Assembly (NCBI GenBank): GCA_015143295.1 | Contig: CM026570.1 | Coordinates: 27,749,754 to 27,813,753 of the forward strand | Length of the DNA stretch: 64,000 nt | Origin: Tetracentron sinense | Lineage: Eukaryota > Streptophyta > Magnoliopsida > Trochodendrales > Trochodendraceae | Direction: 5' to 3' | Shown here: positions 44,834-55,059 of the stretch, piece by piece | Position numbering within the stretch: the first letter of the stretch is position 1 | How the letters are laid out: the number at the start of each line of letters is the position of its first letter | Translations under genes and position numbers: made by a program | Notes under the pieces: model-generated | Database searches by the model: none | What the model was told of the DNA's origin: nothing | Seen by the model: only the letters and a program-made list of their open reading frames with translations

Positions 44834-44885
44834 GGCAAAGGGTAGAAACCTTAAAAATCCCATATAAAATTTCTGGGTCTGTGAC

Positions 44886-45060
44886 TTACGATCGGTCGTA
44901 ATATATCTACGATTGATTGTAAATATACTACGATCGCTCGTAGTTTCCTACGATCGATCGTAAACGTTGTTGAGAATTTTTCCCATTTATGAAATTCTAT
45001 GATTGATCGTAGCTCACCTACGATCGTTCGTAGGGTCTGTACGATCGTTTGTAAATCTAA
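44886..45060 (-). promoter_or_regulatory. TACGATCGATCGTA palindrome array
   Basis: Seven copies with the CGATCG core and outer A...T pairs (TACGATCGATCGTA, TACGATCGCTCGTA, TACGATCGTTCGTA). They form two blocks around a spacer related to TATGGGGAAATTTTCC of the other subfamilies. Confidence 0.68.
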
Positions 45061-45328
45061 CAGTAAATTTCCAGATTTTTTCCATTTTGGTATTTCGGCC
45101 ATAACTTTTGACTCGTTCGTTGGATTTTGACGATTCATCTTGCATTGAACTCATCATTCTAAGAGGAACAATTCTGGCTGTTTAGAATCTTCTAATTCTT
45201 CTTTATTCATGGAATAATTTCCCCTAAATCCAACTAGTCTACAAATGGATTTAAGTAACCCAGATTTTCAATAGATCCGACTTCGAAAATCCAAATTTTA
45301 ACTTAAGGAAATGATCTTAAGGCTTTAA

Positions 45329-46929
45329 TAAAGACACGTCGATCAGATCAAGGTGGTGAATACCTCACCAACAATTTTATGGATTACTTAAGAGATAATG
45401 AGATTATCTCACAATGGACAAGTCCTGCCTCACCTCAACAAAATGGAGATTCTGAATGAAAAAATCGGACCTTATTAAATATGGTTCGCTCTATGATGAG
45501 CCATGCCGATGTATTTTCCTATCTTTGGGGATATGCATTACAAACTGCCATTTACATCTGAACCGGGTTCCTTCTAAGTCTATACCGATTACACCCTATG
45601 AATTATGGACTGGACGAAAACCTAGTTTACAACATCTAAGTATATGGGGTTGTCCTACGCATGTTCACAAACTCGAACCCACTATGTTGGAATCTAGGAT
45701 AGAAAAATGGAACTTTGTAGGGTATCCAAAAGAAACTAAGGGTTTCTATTTCTACTCCAAGGTAGACCTAACAATAGTTGTTAGGCATCATGCCACTTTT
45801 TTAGAGGAAGAAATAGAACTTCTTAAGAAGGTTGAATTTCATGAAATGGAAGACAACTCAGCTAATATCCAAGATGAACCTAATCCTTCCTCTACTGATT
45901 CTTCAAATTTTATTCCACTGAGAAGGTCTAAAAGAGTTTCTAGACCACCAGATAAACTTCAGTATTACAATAATGAGGTTTATCTAGTTACCCCTGAGGA
46001 TGAGGATACGGATCCTAATACTTATCAAGAAGCTACATTAGATGTAGATGTATCTCAATCGAATAAAGTCAGGAATGCTGAAATAGATTCCATGTATGAC
46101 AATGACGTCTGGACTTTAGTAGATCCACTAGATGGTATAAGACCAATTGGATGCAAATGGATTTACAAAAGGAAGAAGGGTGCCGATGGTAACGTGGAGA
46201 CCTATAAAGCTAGATTTATTGTAAAAGGTTACACTCAAATTCAAGGAGTTGATTATGAGGATATCTTTTCACCTGTAGCCATGCTCAAATCCATTAGGAT
46301 ATTGCTGGCTATTGTTGTACACCATGCCTATGAGATATGGAAAATGGATGTCAAAAGTGCTTCCTTTAATGGAATGTTAGATGAAGACGTCTATATGAAG
46401 CAACCAGAGGGCTTCACTGCTCCTAACCAAGAGAACATGGTATGCAAGCTCAACAAGTTGATATATGGTTTGAAACAAGGTTCCAGAAGCTGGAACCAAA
46501 GATTTGATCTTTATATCAAAGAATTTGAATTCCAAAAGAATTTAGAGGAATCTTGAATATACAAGAAGGACAATGGGAGAGAGGTAGTATACCTAATTCT
46601 TTATGTAGATGACATCCTACTCATTGGGAATGATGTAGGGATGTTATCATTAGTCAAGATTTGGCTTTCTCAGCAATTCTCAATGAAAGACTTGGGAGAG
46701 GCATCCTATATTCTTGGAATAAAGATTCTAAGAGATAGGAAATGCCGAATGTTGGGATTTACCCAAACTTCCTACATAGACAAGATTTTGTCTAGGTACA
46801 ATATGAGTGATTATAAGACAACACTCATTCCTTTTAAACATGGTGTTACTTTGTCTAAAAAGATGCCCCCTACATCAGCTGATGAGACCGAGCAGATGAA
46901 AAGGTGCCATTATGCTTTGGCAGTTGGGT
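45329..46929 (+). pseudogene. Copia integrase end and reverse transcriptase, broken
   Basis: The integrase resumes TRRSDQGGEYL, with a stop TGA near 45456 and a frameshift near 45560. It then reads TPYELWTGRKPSLQHL and FVGYPKETKGFYFY. RT follows: IGCKWIYKRKKGADG, KARFIVKGYTQ, WKMDVKSASFNG, LIYGLKQGSRSWNQRF, a stop at 46554, then the catalytic LYVDDILLIGND and GEASYILGIKI. The copy ends after RCHYALAVG, where copia would continue SLMYA; instead Tekay leader sequence begins. RNase H and the 3' LTR are missing. Confidence 0.87.
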
Positions 46930-47128
46930 TGAACTTCAACCGAACATAGAGTCCTACACTAGGAACACGGATTGTATGTTATGCTATTGTGTTATATACC
47001 ATGTGTACATTATTTGTGTTGTACTTATTAAATGTGCTTGCTGAATATGTATTGAGTGAATTGCGAAATTTATACTAAATGCGTATCCAAGTTAGACTCA
47101 TGCTGTATTGTCGTTCTCAGGAGAAATC
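46930..47128 (+). other. Tekay gag leader with acceptor-like site
   Basis: An AT-rich leader without genes. It ends TATTGTCGTTCTCAG|GAGAAATC just before the gag ATG, a good match to a plant 3' splice site (T-rich tract plus CAG|G) 8 nt from the start codon. Confidence 0.5.
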
Positions 47129-48394
47129 ATGAGACGCAATACCCGGGGTCGCGGGTACAACACGAGGGGTAATGGAGGTGATGCTCCATCGGGTGATGAT
47201 CAACCCGACTTTGCCCAAGCATTCGCATCCATAGCCGAGACTTTGGCTATGTTGGCGGCAAGGCAACCGGCCACTCCGCCTAATGCGGCACTTGTACCGG
47301 CTCCTCCTAACCGAGCCCAAGCCGGGATAGAAGCTTTTCGGAGGATGAGGCCTCCAACTTTTTGTGGAAGCATTGATCCACTTGTTGCCGAAGGATGGAT
47401 CCGGCAACTTGAGAAGATATTCTCGGTATTAGCACCTACTGAAGTGGAAAGGGTCACATGGGCCACCTTTATGCTTGAAGGTGAGGCCGATCATTGGTGG
47501 AAGTCTGCACTTCGGACCCGAGAGTTGACCCGGCAAGGTCAAGATTAGACTTGGGAGGAATTCTTGGAGGTTTTCAACAAGAAGTACTTTCCGGTCGGGA
47601 TGAAAGAAAAGATGGAAGTCGAATTCATTACCTTGGAGCAAGGTAATATGTCTGTAGCGGCTTATGAAGCCAAATTTTCAGAGCTATCTCGATTTGCTCC
47701 ACACATGATAGCGACTGAGGCTATGAAGGCCCAGAAATTCGAGAGGGGGTTGAAGGCCTATCTCAAGGACCGAGTCTCGATGTTTAGACATGAGACATAT
47801 TCCGAAGTTGTTGATAAAGCACTATTGGCCGAGTCGAACTCCGAGGAGTTCTTCAAAAGGAGAGGAATGGAAAAAGGACAGTCGAGTAGTTCAGGGGAGA
47901 AAAGAGCAAGGACGAGCTTGTATCAGTCCGCAGGGCCGGCTCAGTCACAGAGGATGTATTCAGCACCACAGGCTCCCTGCTCTTTTGCTCCACCGGCCTT
48001 TCGCCCGGCTACCTCATATGCTCCTCGCCCCACAGTTACTCAGGCTACGGGATATGCTCCTTCCTCCTATTTGCATGATGTTTGCACTCTTTGTGGGAGG
48101 AGGCATCCAGTGGGAGAATGCCGGAGAGTTTCAGGAAGTTGCTTCCATTGTGGTGACCAAGGCCACATGGTCAGAGATTGTCCCCGGCGTCAATTGCCAA
48201 CTCAGTCTTCAGGGAGTAGGCCCCCGGTTAGGCAGACATCTCAGCCTAGCTCTTCTCAGGCTTCGAGGGCCTCACCGTCTACACGGCTTCCTCGCCCAGC
48301 CACACAGGGACGAGTTTTCGCCCTATCAGAGAGAGACGCACGTGCATCCGACGATGTCGTGCAAGGCGCTTTATTAGTGAACGAGTGTCTCGCC
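47129..48394 (+). pseudogene. Tekay gag with CCHC knuckle, one in-frame stop
   Basis: The start chosen is ATG 47129 (MRRNTRGRGYNTRG, Arg/Gly-rich). The capsid domain has FRRMRPPTFCGSIDPLVAEG, WATFMLEGEADHWW, then TAG at 47546, then TWEEFLEVFNKKYFPVG, KFSELSRFAPHM and FERGLKAYLKDR. A Ser/Pro-rich linker leads to the zinc knuckle CFHCGDQGHMVRDC (C-x2-C-x4-H-x4-C). A preceding CTLCGRRHPVGEC resembles a second zinc element. A TGA at 48395 separates it from the protease. Gag forms the particle and packages RNA. Confidence 0.92.
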
Positions 48395-51300
48395 TGAGTG
48401 TTGATCGACACAGGGTCCACTCACTCCTTTGTGTCACCTAGTTTTGCAAAGGGCTTTTCGACTGAGGCTACTCCGTTGGAGCGGGAGTTGACCATTGCAA
48501 CTCCACTCGGCAAGTCAGTTGATACGGACAAGATATTCAGGGATAGTGTGGTTCAAGTGGGGGAGAATGAACTGTTAGCCGATCTCATCATCCTAGATTT
48601 TCAAGACTTGGATTTTGATGTCATCTTAGGGATGGATTGGTTGTCAAACCATCACGGGCATGTTGCGTGTTTTGAGAAGATGGTGAATTTCAAGCCCGAA
48701 GGGGGTAAGCCTTTTCACTTCCGAGGATTAAGAGAGAGGGACATTGCTCGCCTCGCAGCCTTGAGTATAGCACACCCAGAAGCACAAAACGCATTGGCTA
48801 TTCTAGTTGTGAGTGAGTTCTTAGATGTGTTCCCGGAAGAACTTCCCGGATTACCTCCTGATAGAGAGATCGAATTCGCTATAGAGCTTGCTCCGGGTAC
48901 CGCTCCGATTTCAAGGGCACCATATAGAATGGCCCCTATAGAGCTTGAAGAATTAAAGAAACAGATTGAGGAGTTACAACAACTTGGTTTCATCCAACCA
49001 AGTGTCTCACCCTGGGGAGCTCCGGTTCTCTTTGTGAAGAAGAAGGACGGGTCTATGAGGATGTGTATAGACTACCGTCAGTTGAACAAGGTAACTATCA
49101 AGAATCGTTATCCCTTGCCAAGGATAGACGACTTGTTTGACCAACTGAAGGGAGCGAGATTCTTCTCCAAAATTGATCTTAGATCAGGGTATCACCAATT
49201 AAGGATCAAGGCGGAAGATGTTCAGAAGACGGCTTTCAGGACTCGGTATGGGCATTACGAGTTCCTTGTCATGCCTTTTGGACTGACGAATGCACCGACG
49301 GCATTCATGGATTTGATGAACCGGGTGTTCCGATCTTACTTGGATCGATGCGTGATTGCATTCATTGATGACATTTTGGTGTATTCCCAGACACGGGAAG
49401 ATCACGCACGAGACCTCCGCCTTGCTCTGGAGATGTTGAGAGAGCATAGGCTATACGCCAAATTGAGTAAGTGCGAGTTCTGGCTAGAGAAGGTTGCATT
49501 TCTTGGACACGTGGTGTCGGCCGAGGGCACTTCTGTAGATCCAGCCAAGGTTGAGGCAATCATGAGTTGGGAGAGGTCCAAGAGCGTCACGGAGATACGT
49601 AGTTTCCTTGGATTGGCAGGCTACTACCGGAGATTTGTGGAGGGATTTTCCAGCTTGGCTGCACCTCTCACCTACTTGACAAGGAAAAATGCAAAGTTCA
49701 GTTGGAGTGACCGATGTGAAGTAAGTTTCCAAGAGTTGAAGAAACGCCTCACCACAGCCCCTGTCCTTACTGTGCCATCTGGACCTTTTGGGTATGAGGT
49801 GTACAGTGATGCCTCGCATGTTGGACTCGGGTGTGTCCTAATGCAACACAAGAAGGTCATTGCCTATGCATCAAGGCAGTTGAAAGAGCATGAAAAGAAC
49901 TACCCCACTCACGACTTGGAGCTTGCGGCGGTCGTGTTTGCACTTAAAATTTGGCGACATTATCTGTACGGGTGGAGTTCTATGTGTACACGGACCACAA
50001 GAGCCTCAAGTATCTCTTTTCCCAAAAAGAGCTAAACTTACGACAACGGCGTTGGATTGAGTTCTTAAAGGACTACGAGTGCACTATCCAATATCACCCG
50101 GGAAAAGCAAATGTGGTGGCAGACGCTCTGAGTAGGAAACCATCGGGGTTGTTGGCTCACATGTTGGTGCGGGAATGGAGACTATTAGACGATTTGGCAA
50201 ATCTAGACATCAGTGTGAACGATTCTGTCCGCAGTCCGGTTTTGGCAAATGTTACAGTTCGGCCGTACCTTATAGACTTGATCCAGGAGTATCAAGCCAC
50301 GGACACTGACTTGTTGGCTTTCCAGGATAAGGAAGTGGCCAAGGGTAGTACGGACTTCTCTCTCACTAGCCGAGGTGCTATTACATTCAAGGGAAGGCAT
50401 TGTGTCCCAGCCAATGCAGACCTTCGGAGAGAGATTATGGACGAAGCTCACCGGTCAAAGTATACAGTGCATCCCGGGGGGACAAAGATGTATCGGAACC
50501 TCAAGAGTCACTTTTGGTGGTGAAACATGAAGAGGGAGGTTGCGGAGTATGTGGCACGGTGTTTGGTGTGCCAACAGGTGAAAGCAGAGCATTTGAGACC
50601 GGCCGGTCTTTTGCAGTCTCTCCCCATTCCCGAGTGGAAATGGGAACATATCTCTATGGACTTTATCGTGGGGTTGCCGAAGACGGTTAGGAAGACCGAT
50701 GCTATATGGGTAGTTGTTGATAGACTCACGAAGTCCGCTCATTTCTTACCGTACCGGACTACATTCAACTCCAATCAGTTAGCGGAGCTATACATCAAGG
50801 AAATAGTCCGATTGCACGAGGTGCCAGTGAGTATTGTGTCGGATAGAGACCCAAGATTCACATCCAGGTTTTGGAAAAGTTTTCAAGGTGCAATGGGCTC
50901 CCGGTTAGACTTTAGCACAGCTTTCCACCCACAGACCGACGGGCAAATCGAGAGGGTGAATCAGGTTCTTGAAGATATGCTCCGAGCATGTATGCTAGAC
51001 TTCAAGGGAAGTTGGGAAGATCACCTACCTTTGGTGGAATTCGCTTACAACAATAGTTATCAAGAAAGCATACAAATGGCGCCTTTCGAGGCTTTGTACG
51101 GAAGGAGTTGTAGATCCCCGTTGTATTGGGATGAAGTGGGAGAAAGAAAGATTTTGGGCCCCGAGTTAATTGAACAAACCGCGGATAGGGTCAAGCTTAT
51201 CCGGGAGAGGTTAAAGACTGCACAAGATAGACAGAAAAGCTATGCCGACAACCGAAGGAGGGATCTTGAATTCCGAGTCGGTGATTTTGTGTTTGTAAGG

Positions 51301-51696
51301 ATTTCACCGACCAAGGGTGTTATGCGATTCAGGAAGAGAGGCAAGCTTAGCCCGAGATATGTGGGTCCGTTCGAGATCATTACTCGAGTCGGTGAAGTTG
51401 CTTACCGTGTTGCTTTGCCCGCTCACATGGCGGCGGTCCACGATGTGTTTCATATCTCCATGCTCCGGAAGTACATCCCGGATCCTTCTCATGTCATCGA
51501 GCTTGATCCGATAGAGATCCGAGAGGACCTCACTTTAGTTGAGAAGCCAGTTCATATTTTGGATACGAGAGATCAAGTGCTTCGCAACAAGACTATTCCG
51601 CTAGTCCTCGTGCAATGGCAACATCATGCACGAGAAGAAGCCACGTGGGAGCGTGAAGCCGAAGTCAAAGCAAAGTATCCCGAGTTGTTTGAATAG
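48395..51696 (+). pseudogene. Tekay pol: protease, RT, RNase H, integrase, chromodomain-like tail
   Basis: It is continuous with gag in one frame. After TGA 48395 the protease shows [10 protein letters not shown] and ILGMDWL. RT has [57 protein letters not shown] and the catalytic FIDDILVYS. RNase H has [23 protein letters not shown], then after a one-base deletion in the G run at 49970-49972, [10 protein letters not shown] and VVADALSRK. Integrase has an HHCC domain interrupted by TGA 50521, then DFIVGLPK, VSDRDPRF and QIERVNQ as D,D,E. The tail QWQHHAREEATWEREAEVKA is the chromodomain-like end. Four lesions in total make it inactive. Confidence 0.93.
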
Positions 51697-51787
51697 ACTT
51701 GTGCATATGGCTTGTAATTTTGTTTTGATTTTGTGCATGTATGTATCCTCCAAATTTCGGGGACGAAATTTTTGTAAGGGGGGAGAA
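51697..51787 (+). other. Tekay 3' UTR and polypurine tract
   Basis: It contains TTTCGGGGACGAAATTTTTG and the AAGGGGGGAGAA tract (51776-51787) directly before the LTR, the conserved Tekay/Del arrangement. Confidence 0.85.
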
Positions 51788-52001
51788 TGTAGCACCCCGG
51801 ACTTTTTTCATCCTTAATGAGTAGCACCTTCGTAGCTAATTGGCCGTTTTTGTAGTCTAATTAATAAATAAGGGAGAAATCGGAAATTCTGAAATGTCAG
51901 AAATGTTCGTTTTCGAAAGACGGATCCAACGCAAGTTGAATCGTCGAAATCCGACGAGCTAGTTAAAAGATATGGTCAAAACAGTCCAGACATACAGAAG
52001 A

Positions 52002-52185
52002 CCGATCGCTCGGTCCAGTCAGCGATCGATCGGTTCATAACCGATCGATCGGTAGCTATCGCACGGTCAAAAATTTTGTATGGGGAAATTTTCCAGAGAG
52101 TGAGTTTTTGACCGATCGATCGGTCATAAACACCGATCGCTCGGTAGGCAACCGATCGATCGGTCATAACCACCGATCGCTCGGT
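52002..52185 (+). promoter_or_regulatory. CCGATCGATCGG palindrome array, best preserved
   Basis: Eight sites. Block 1 has CCGATCGCTCGG, GCGATCGATCGG, CCGATCGATCGG and a degenerate site. The spacer TATGGGGAAATTTTCCAGAG follows. Block 2 has CCGATCGATCGG, CCGATCGCTCGG, CCGATCGATCGG and CCGATCGCTCGG. Confidence 0.7.
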
Positions 52186-53174
52186 CTTCGCGTTTTTGCA
52201 GAAATTTCAGTAAGGGCGTTTTCGTGTTTTGGGTGTTAAACCCTTACCCATAAGGGTTTGCTCGACCCTTTGAGCCCTCATTCACAACCCTTAGACATTT
52301 TGAGAGCTAGAGAGTGAGAAGAAGAGGGTTTTGACCTAGGGTTTCCATTGAGGAAGAAATCAAAGGGGTGGACCATCCTTGGTCGTCCTCAAACTTGGAT
52401 TTGCTTCAAGTTCAAGGCTCAAGCCCGTGTGGGAGCCACTCTCCAAGCTAGGGCAGCCATCTCACGTACGTTTGGAAAGGGGTTTCTTCCCCAACTCAAG
52501 CCTCCTTCAAGCAAAGGTGTTCTTCTTTCAAGTTGGAGCTTCAATCAAGTCTTCTACCAAGACTCAAGTCTTGATTCAAGGTTAGTACACCCTACTAACT
52601 TACCCTAGCAATAAATCTAGGTTTTTCCTTATGATATATGATTCTTGTTAGTATGTTTTATTCTTTGCAAAAATGTGTCATCTATAATAAATATAAACAA
52701 GATAAAGAAAGGGTAGGGCTGCTTGGATGGAGGTTGGATATGGCGATTGGATGCCAAATGTGTGATGTATGATGTGTGGGTTGTGGATTGGAAAATGGAG
52801 GATGGGCATTGTACAAATAACAAACTTACCATTGTGTGATTGAATGGAAAATATGCATTTAAAAAGAAGAAGATAAACTACTAAGGAATAATGTATGAAA
52901 GTGTTTGACAAAATACCTAAACTATGAATAAAGGATCTAAATGAAGAATATAGAAATGGGTTTTATGCATGCGTTCCTATAAATGATAAATTGATCAAAT
53001 GTTATGCAAACTATTTATGTTACTTATGTTCATATCATAAATTGAATTATAATGTCGTATTTTGGTTATTTCCATTATCATGATTGTCACTATGGACACG
53101 TACACGAGCACGCATGATAGCATGAACCGTGATTTCAAGAGCATGTGCATATAATAAACAACAAGAAAATATTG

Positions 53175-53405
53175 CATGTCAAGGAGGTTGGTAGCCCAGG
53201 GAGGATTCGGGTGCTAGCCTCTGGCTCACAAGTGCATTGCATAACAAGGAGGTTGGTAGCCCAGGGACATTCGGGTGCATTGCATAACAAGGAGATTGGT
53301 AGCCCAGGGACATTCGGGTGCTAGCCTCTGGCTCACAAGTGCATTGCATATCAAGGAGGTTGGCAGCCCAGGGAGATTCGGGTGCTAGCCTCTGGCTCAC
53401 AAGTT
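53175..53405 (+). repeat. Four hairpin repeats (GGAGGTTGGTAGCCC type)
   Basis: The units have left arm GGAGGTTGGTAGCCC and right arm GGGTGCTAGCCTCTGG, spaced by CACAAGTGCATTGCAT. Unit 2 has lost its right arm. They are related to the 12-unit array at 30811-31608. Confidence 0.9.
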
Positions 53406-53691
53406 ACAAGATGGAGGTTTACAAGATGATGATCATGCATTCATGTATGCACGCATACATGATTTCTATGAGGCATACCGGGACATGACAAGGGTTTTCA
53501 AGCATGAGTTTTATCGGCGTTTTCGCATTCATGTACGCACGTCAGGATGCTTGTATTGTGTTATGCCCTATACTGTTTCTTTGTGATGTTCCTATTACTG
53601 CTTATATGATATTACTATTGTGTGTTTTATTATTGTTATGGTCTGCTAGTAGCTTGTACTCGCTGAGTATTCCATGCTCAGCCGTACTTTC

Positions 53692-53832
53692 ATGTCGGCA
53701 GGTACTGAGGGAGCCCTAGACCCGGAGCCTTGGGTCGAGGAAGAGTATATAGAGGAGAGAGAGCCGGCTATTCCATTACAGTCTCAGGCGGACCGAGACC
53801 TCGATGCGTGGCCATACCTCGACTACTGTTGA
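53692..53832 (+). CDS. Extended LTR acidic small ORF (46 codons)
   Basis: It runs from ATG 53692 to TGA. It encodes MSAGTEGALDPEPWVEEEYI, an acidic middle, and a tail with DAWPYLDYC. The end LDYC matches the divergent frame at 42557-42678, so those two subfamilies share a longer C-terminus than the 39-codon group. The acceptor CAG|GT lies 10 nt after the ATG. Function unknown; no membrane segment within the 46 codons. Confidence 0.42.
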   Translation: MSAGTEGALDPEPWVEEEYIEEREPAIPLQSQADRDLDAWPYLDYC

Positions 53833-54078
53833 GGGGAGAGTATGAGAGGGTCTTGTGTATTTTGATATTTTGATAGGTGGGCCTGTCCACCTTAGACTTA
53901 GACTTGTCTTGTATTTATGTTAACTTGGAATACTATTATGGATCATCCAAAGAAATGAAAATTTTTTTACGCTTCCGCGCTCTGATTATCGTTATTAGTA
54001 CTGTATTTTATCTTGTGCATTACAGGATGGTTTGATAGGTACGCAGTGTGACACCTAAAATATCCCTAAACTCCTAGG

Positions 54079-54385
54079 GGGTATTTCGGGGCGTTACATA
54101 TGGTTTGAAACAACCTTCTAGAAGTTGGAACCAAAGATTTGATCTTTCCATCAAAGAATTTGGAAGAATCTTGTATATATAAAAAGGACAGTGGGAGAGC
54201 GGTATTATACCTAATTCTTTATGTAGATGAAATCGTACTCATTGAAATGATGTAGGGATGTTGTCATCAGTCAAAATTTGGTTTTCTCAGCATTTCTCAA
54301 TGAAAGACTTTGGAGAGGCATCCTATATTCTCGGAATAAAGATTCTATTAGATAGAAAATGCCAAATGTCGGGATTGAGCCTCTC
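54079..54385 (+). pseudogene. Second copia RT fragment (duplicate of 46463-46760)
   Basis: It encodes YGLKQPSRSWNQRFDL, then stops and frameshifts, VGMLSSVKIWFSQHFSMKDF and GEASYILGIKI. It overlaps the copia piece left of the Tekay element but differs by roughly one base in eight, so it is a separate copy of the same copia family and not the simple continuation of it. Confidence 0.82.
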
Positions 54386-55059
54386 AAATGTCGATGGTTA
54401 GAAAATGAAATTTCTTTCCCTAGTAAAGACGTGTGATACCTTAGAACTCTGTAGGTAGGCTCCAAGTGTATAGATTTTGGCCAGTGTATAACTGATAACA
54501 CACAATGCATATGCAATGTTTGGCCTGGTAAGAGAGAGAAATCAACTTGCCCACTAATCGCTGAAATTGATCCACTTCAATCAAACGATCACCATATTGA
54601 TATTCAACCTATGATTTTGTTTAGTAAGAGTATTTGATCATAGTTTTCCTATTTCTTTAAGGTTTATATATAGAACATACTTTCGCTGAGTGATAAAAAT
54701 ACTCTTCTTAGATTGTCCACCTGGATGCCAAGAAAGTACTTTAAGAAGCCACGGTCTTTGATCTCATCTCTTTCCCAAAGTATTTGTTAAGATACTGAAT
54801 TTCTTCCTATTCATCCCCAGTTACCACTATGTCATCCACATAAACTATAAGAACAGTAATGCTACTGCTTTAGTACGTCTATAAACAGTGTGTTATCAAC
54901 CTGACACTATATGTATCCATCCTCTTCATAGAACTATTAAATCTATTAAAACATGCTCATGTTGATTGTTTCAACCCGTATAATGTTGTTTTCAGTCTGT
55001 ACACAGTCCCTTATTCCAGATATTTGTATAGAGATACATTCTTAACATAATGTTGGTGT
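54386..55059 (-). pseudogene. Minus-strand copia RT fragment
   Basis: The minus strand reads LYGLKQS, KRMDTYSVR, then the catalytic VYVDDIVVTGDE, FLGIQVDN-like and VGKLISLSYTRPNIAYALCVISYTLA. It is a copia of a different family from 45329-46929. Many stops are present. It continues on the far side of the LINE at 63424. The left border with the plus-strand copia fragment is approximate. Confidence 0.75.

Larger units (their letters stand above)
40391..45328 (-). mobile_element. Minus-strand solo LTR, TACGATCGATCGTA subfamily, lacking its TG end
   Basis: Its right-hand LTR terminus in minus orientation is TGTCGCGCCC read on plus (40391). The start expected as TGTAGAGCCCC is absent: compared with relatives about 95 bp are missing. 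Even so, TAAAG flanks both sides exactly and the copia frame reads through. The net length without the nested LTR is about 2.5 kb. Array 44886-45060; TATA 44826-44833; donor CAAG|GTTAGC (exon ends 42198); intron-like 40797-42197; acceptor CAGCAG|GT. Confidence 0.88.
46930..54078 (+). mobile_element. Tekay (chromovirus) Ty3/gypsy element, lacks 5' LTR
   Basis: This holds leader, complete gag-pol in native order (gag, protease, RT, RNase H, integrase, chromodomain-like tail), polypurine tract and 3' LTR. No 5' LTR or primer site is present: copia RT sequence runs directly into the leader near 46929. Right of the LTR the sequence is again copia RT, but it repeats a part already present on the left. 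So the left border is a deletion or recombination junction, not the integration site. Confidence 0.92.
51788..54078 (+). repeat. 3' LTR of the Tekay gag-pol element (2291 bp)
   Basis: Its termini are TGTAGCACCCC and GGGGCGTTACA, followed by TATGG. It carries the palindrome array 52002-52185, donor CAAG|GTTAGTA at 52580/52581, hairpin repeats 53175-53405, acceptor 53701/53702 and the extended acidic frame 53692-53832. It proves that the long LTRs with arrays, intron-like segment and small ORF belong to Tekay-type elements. Confidence 0.95.
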
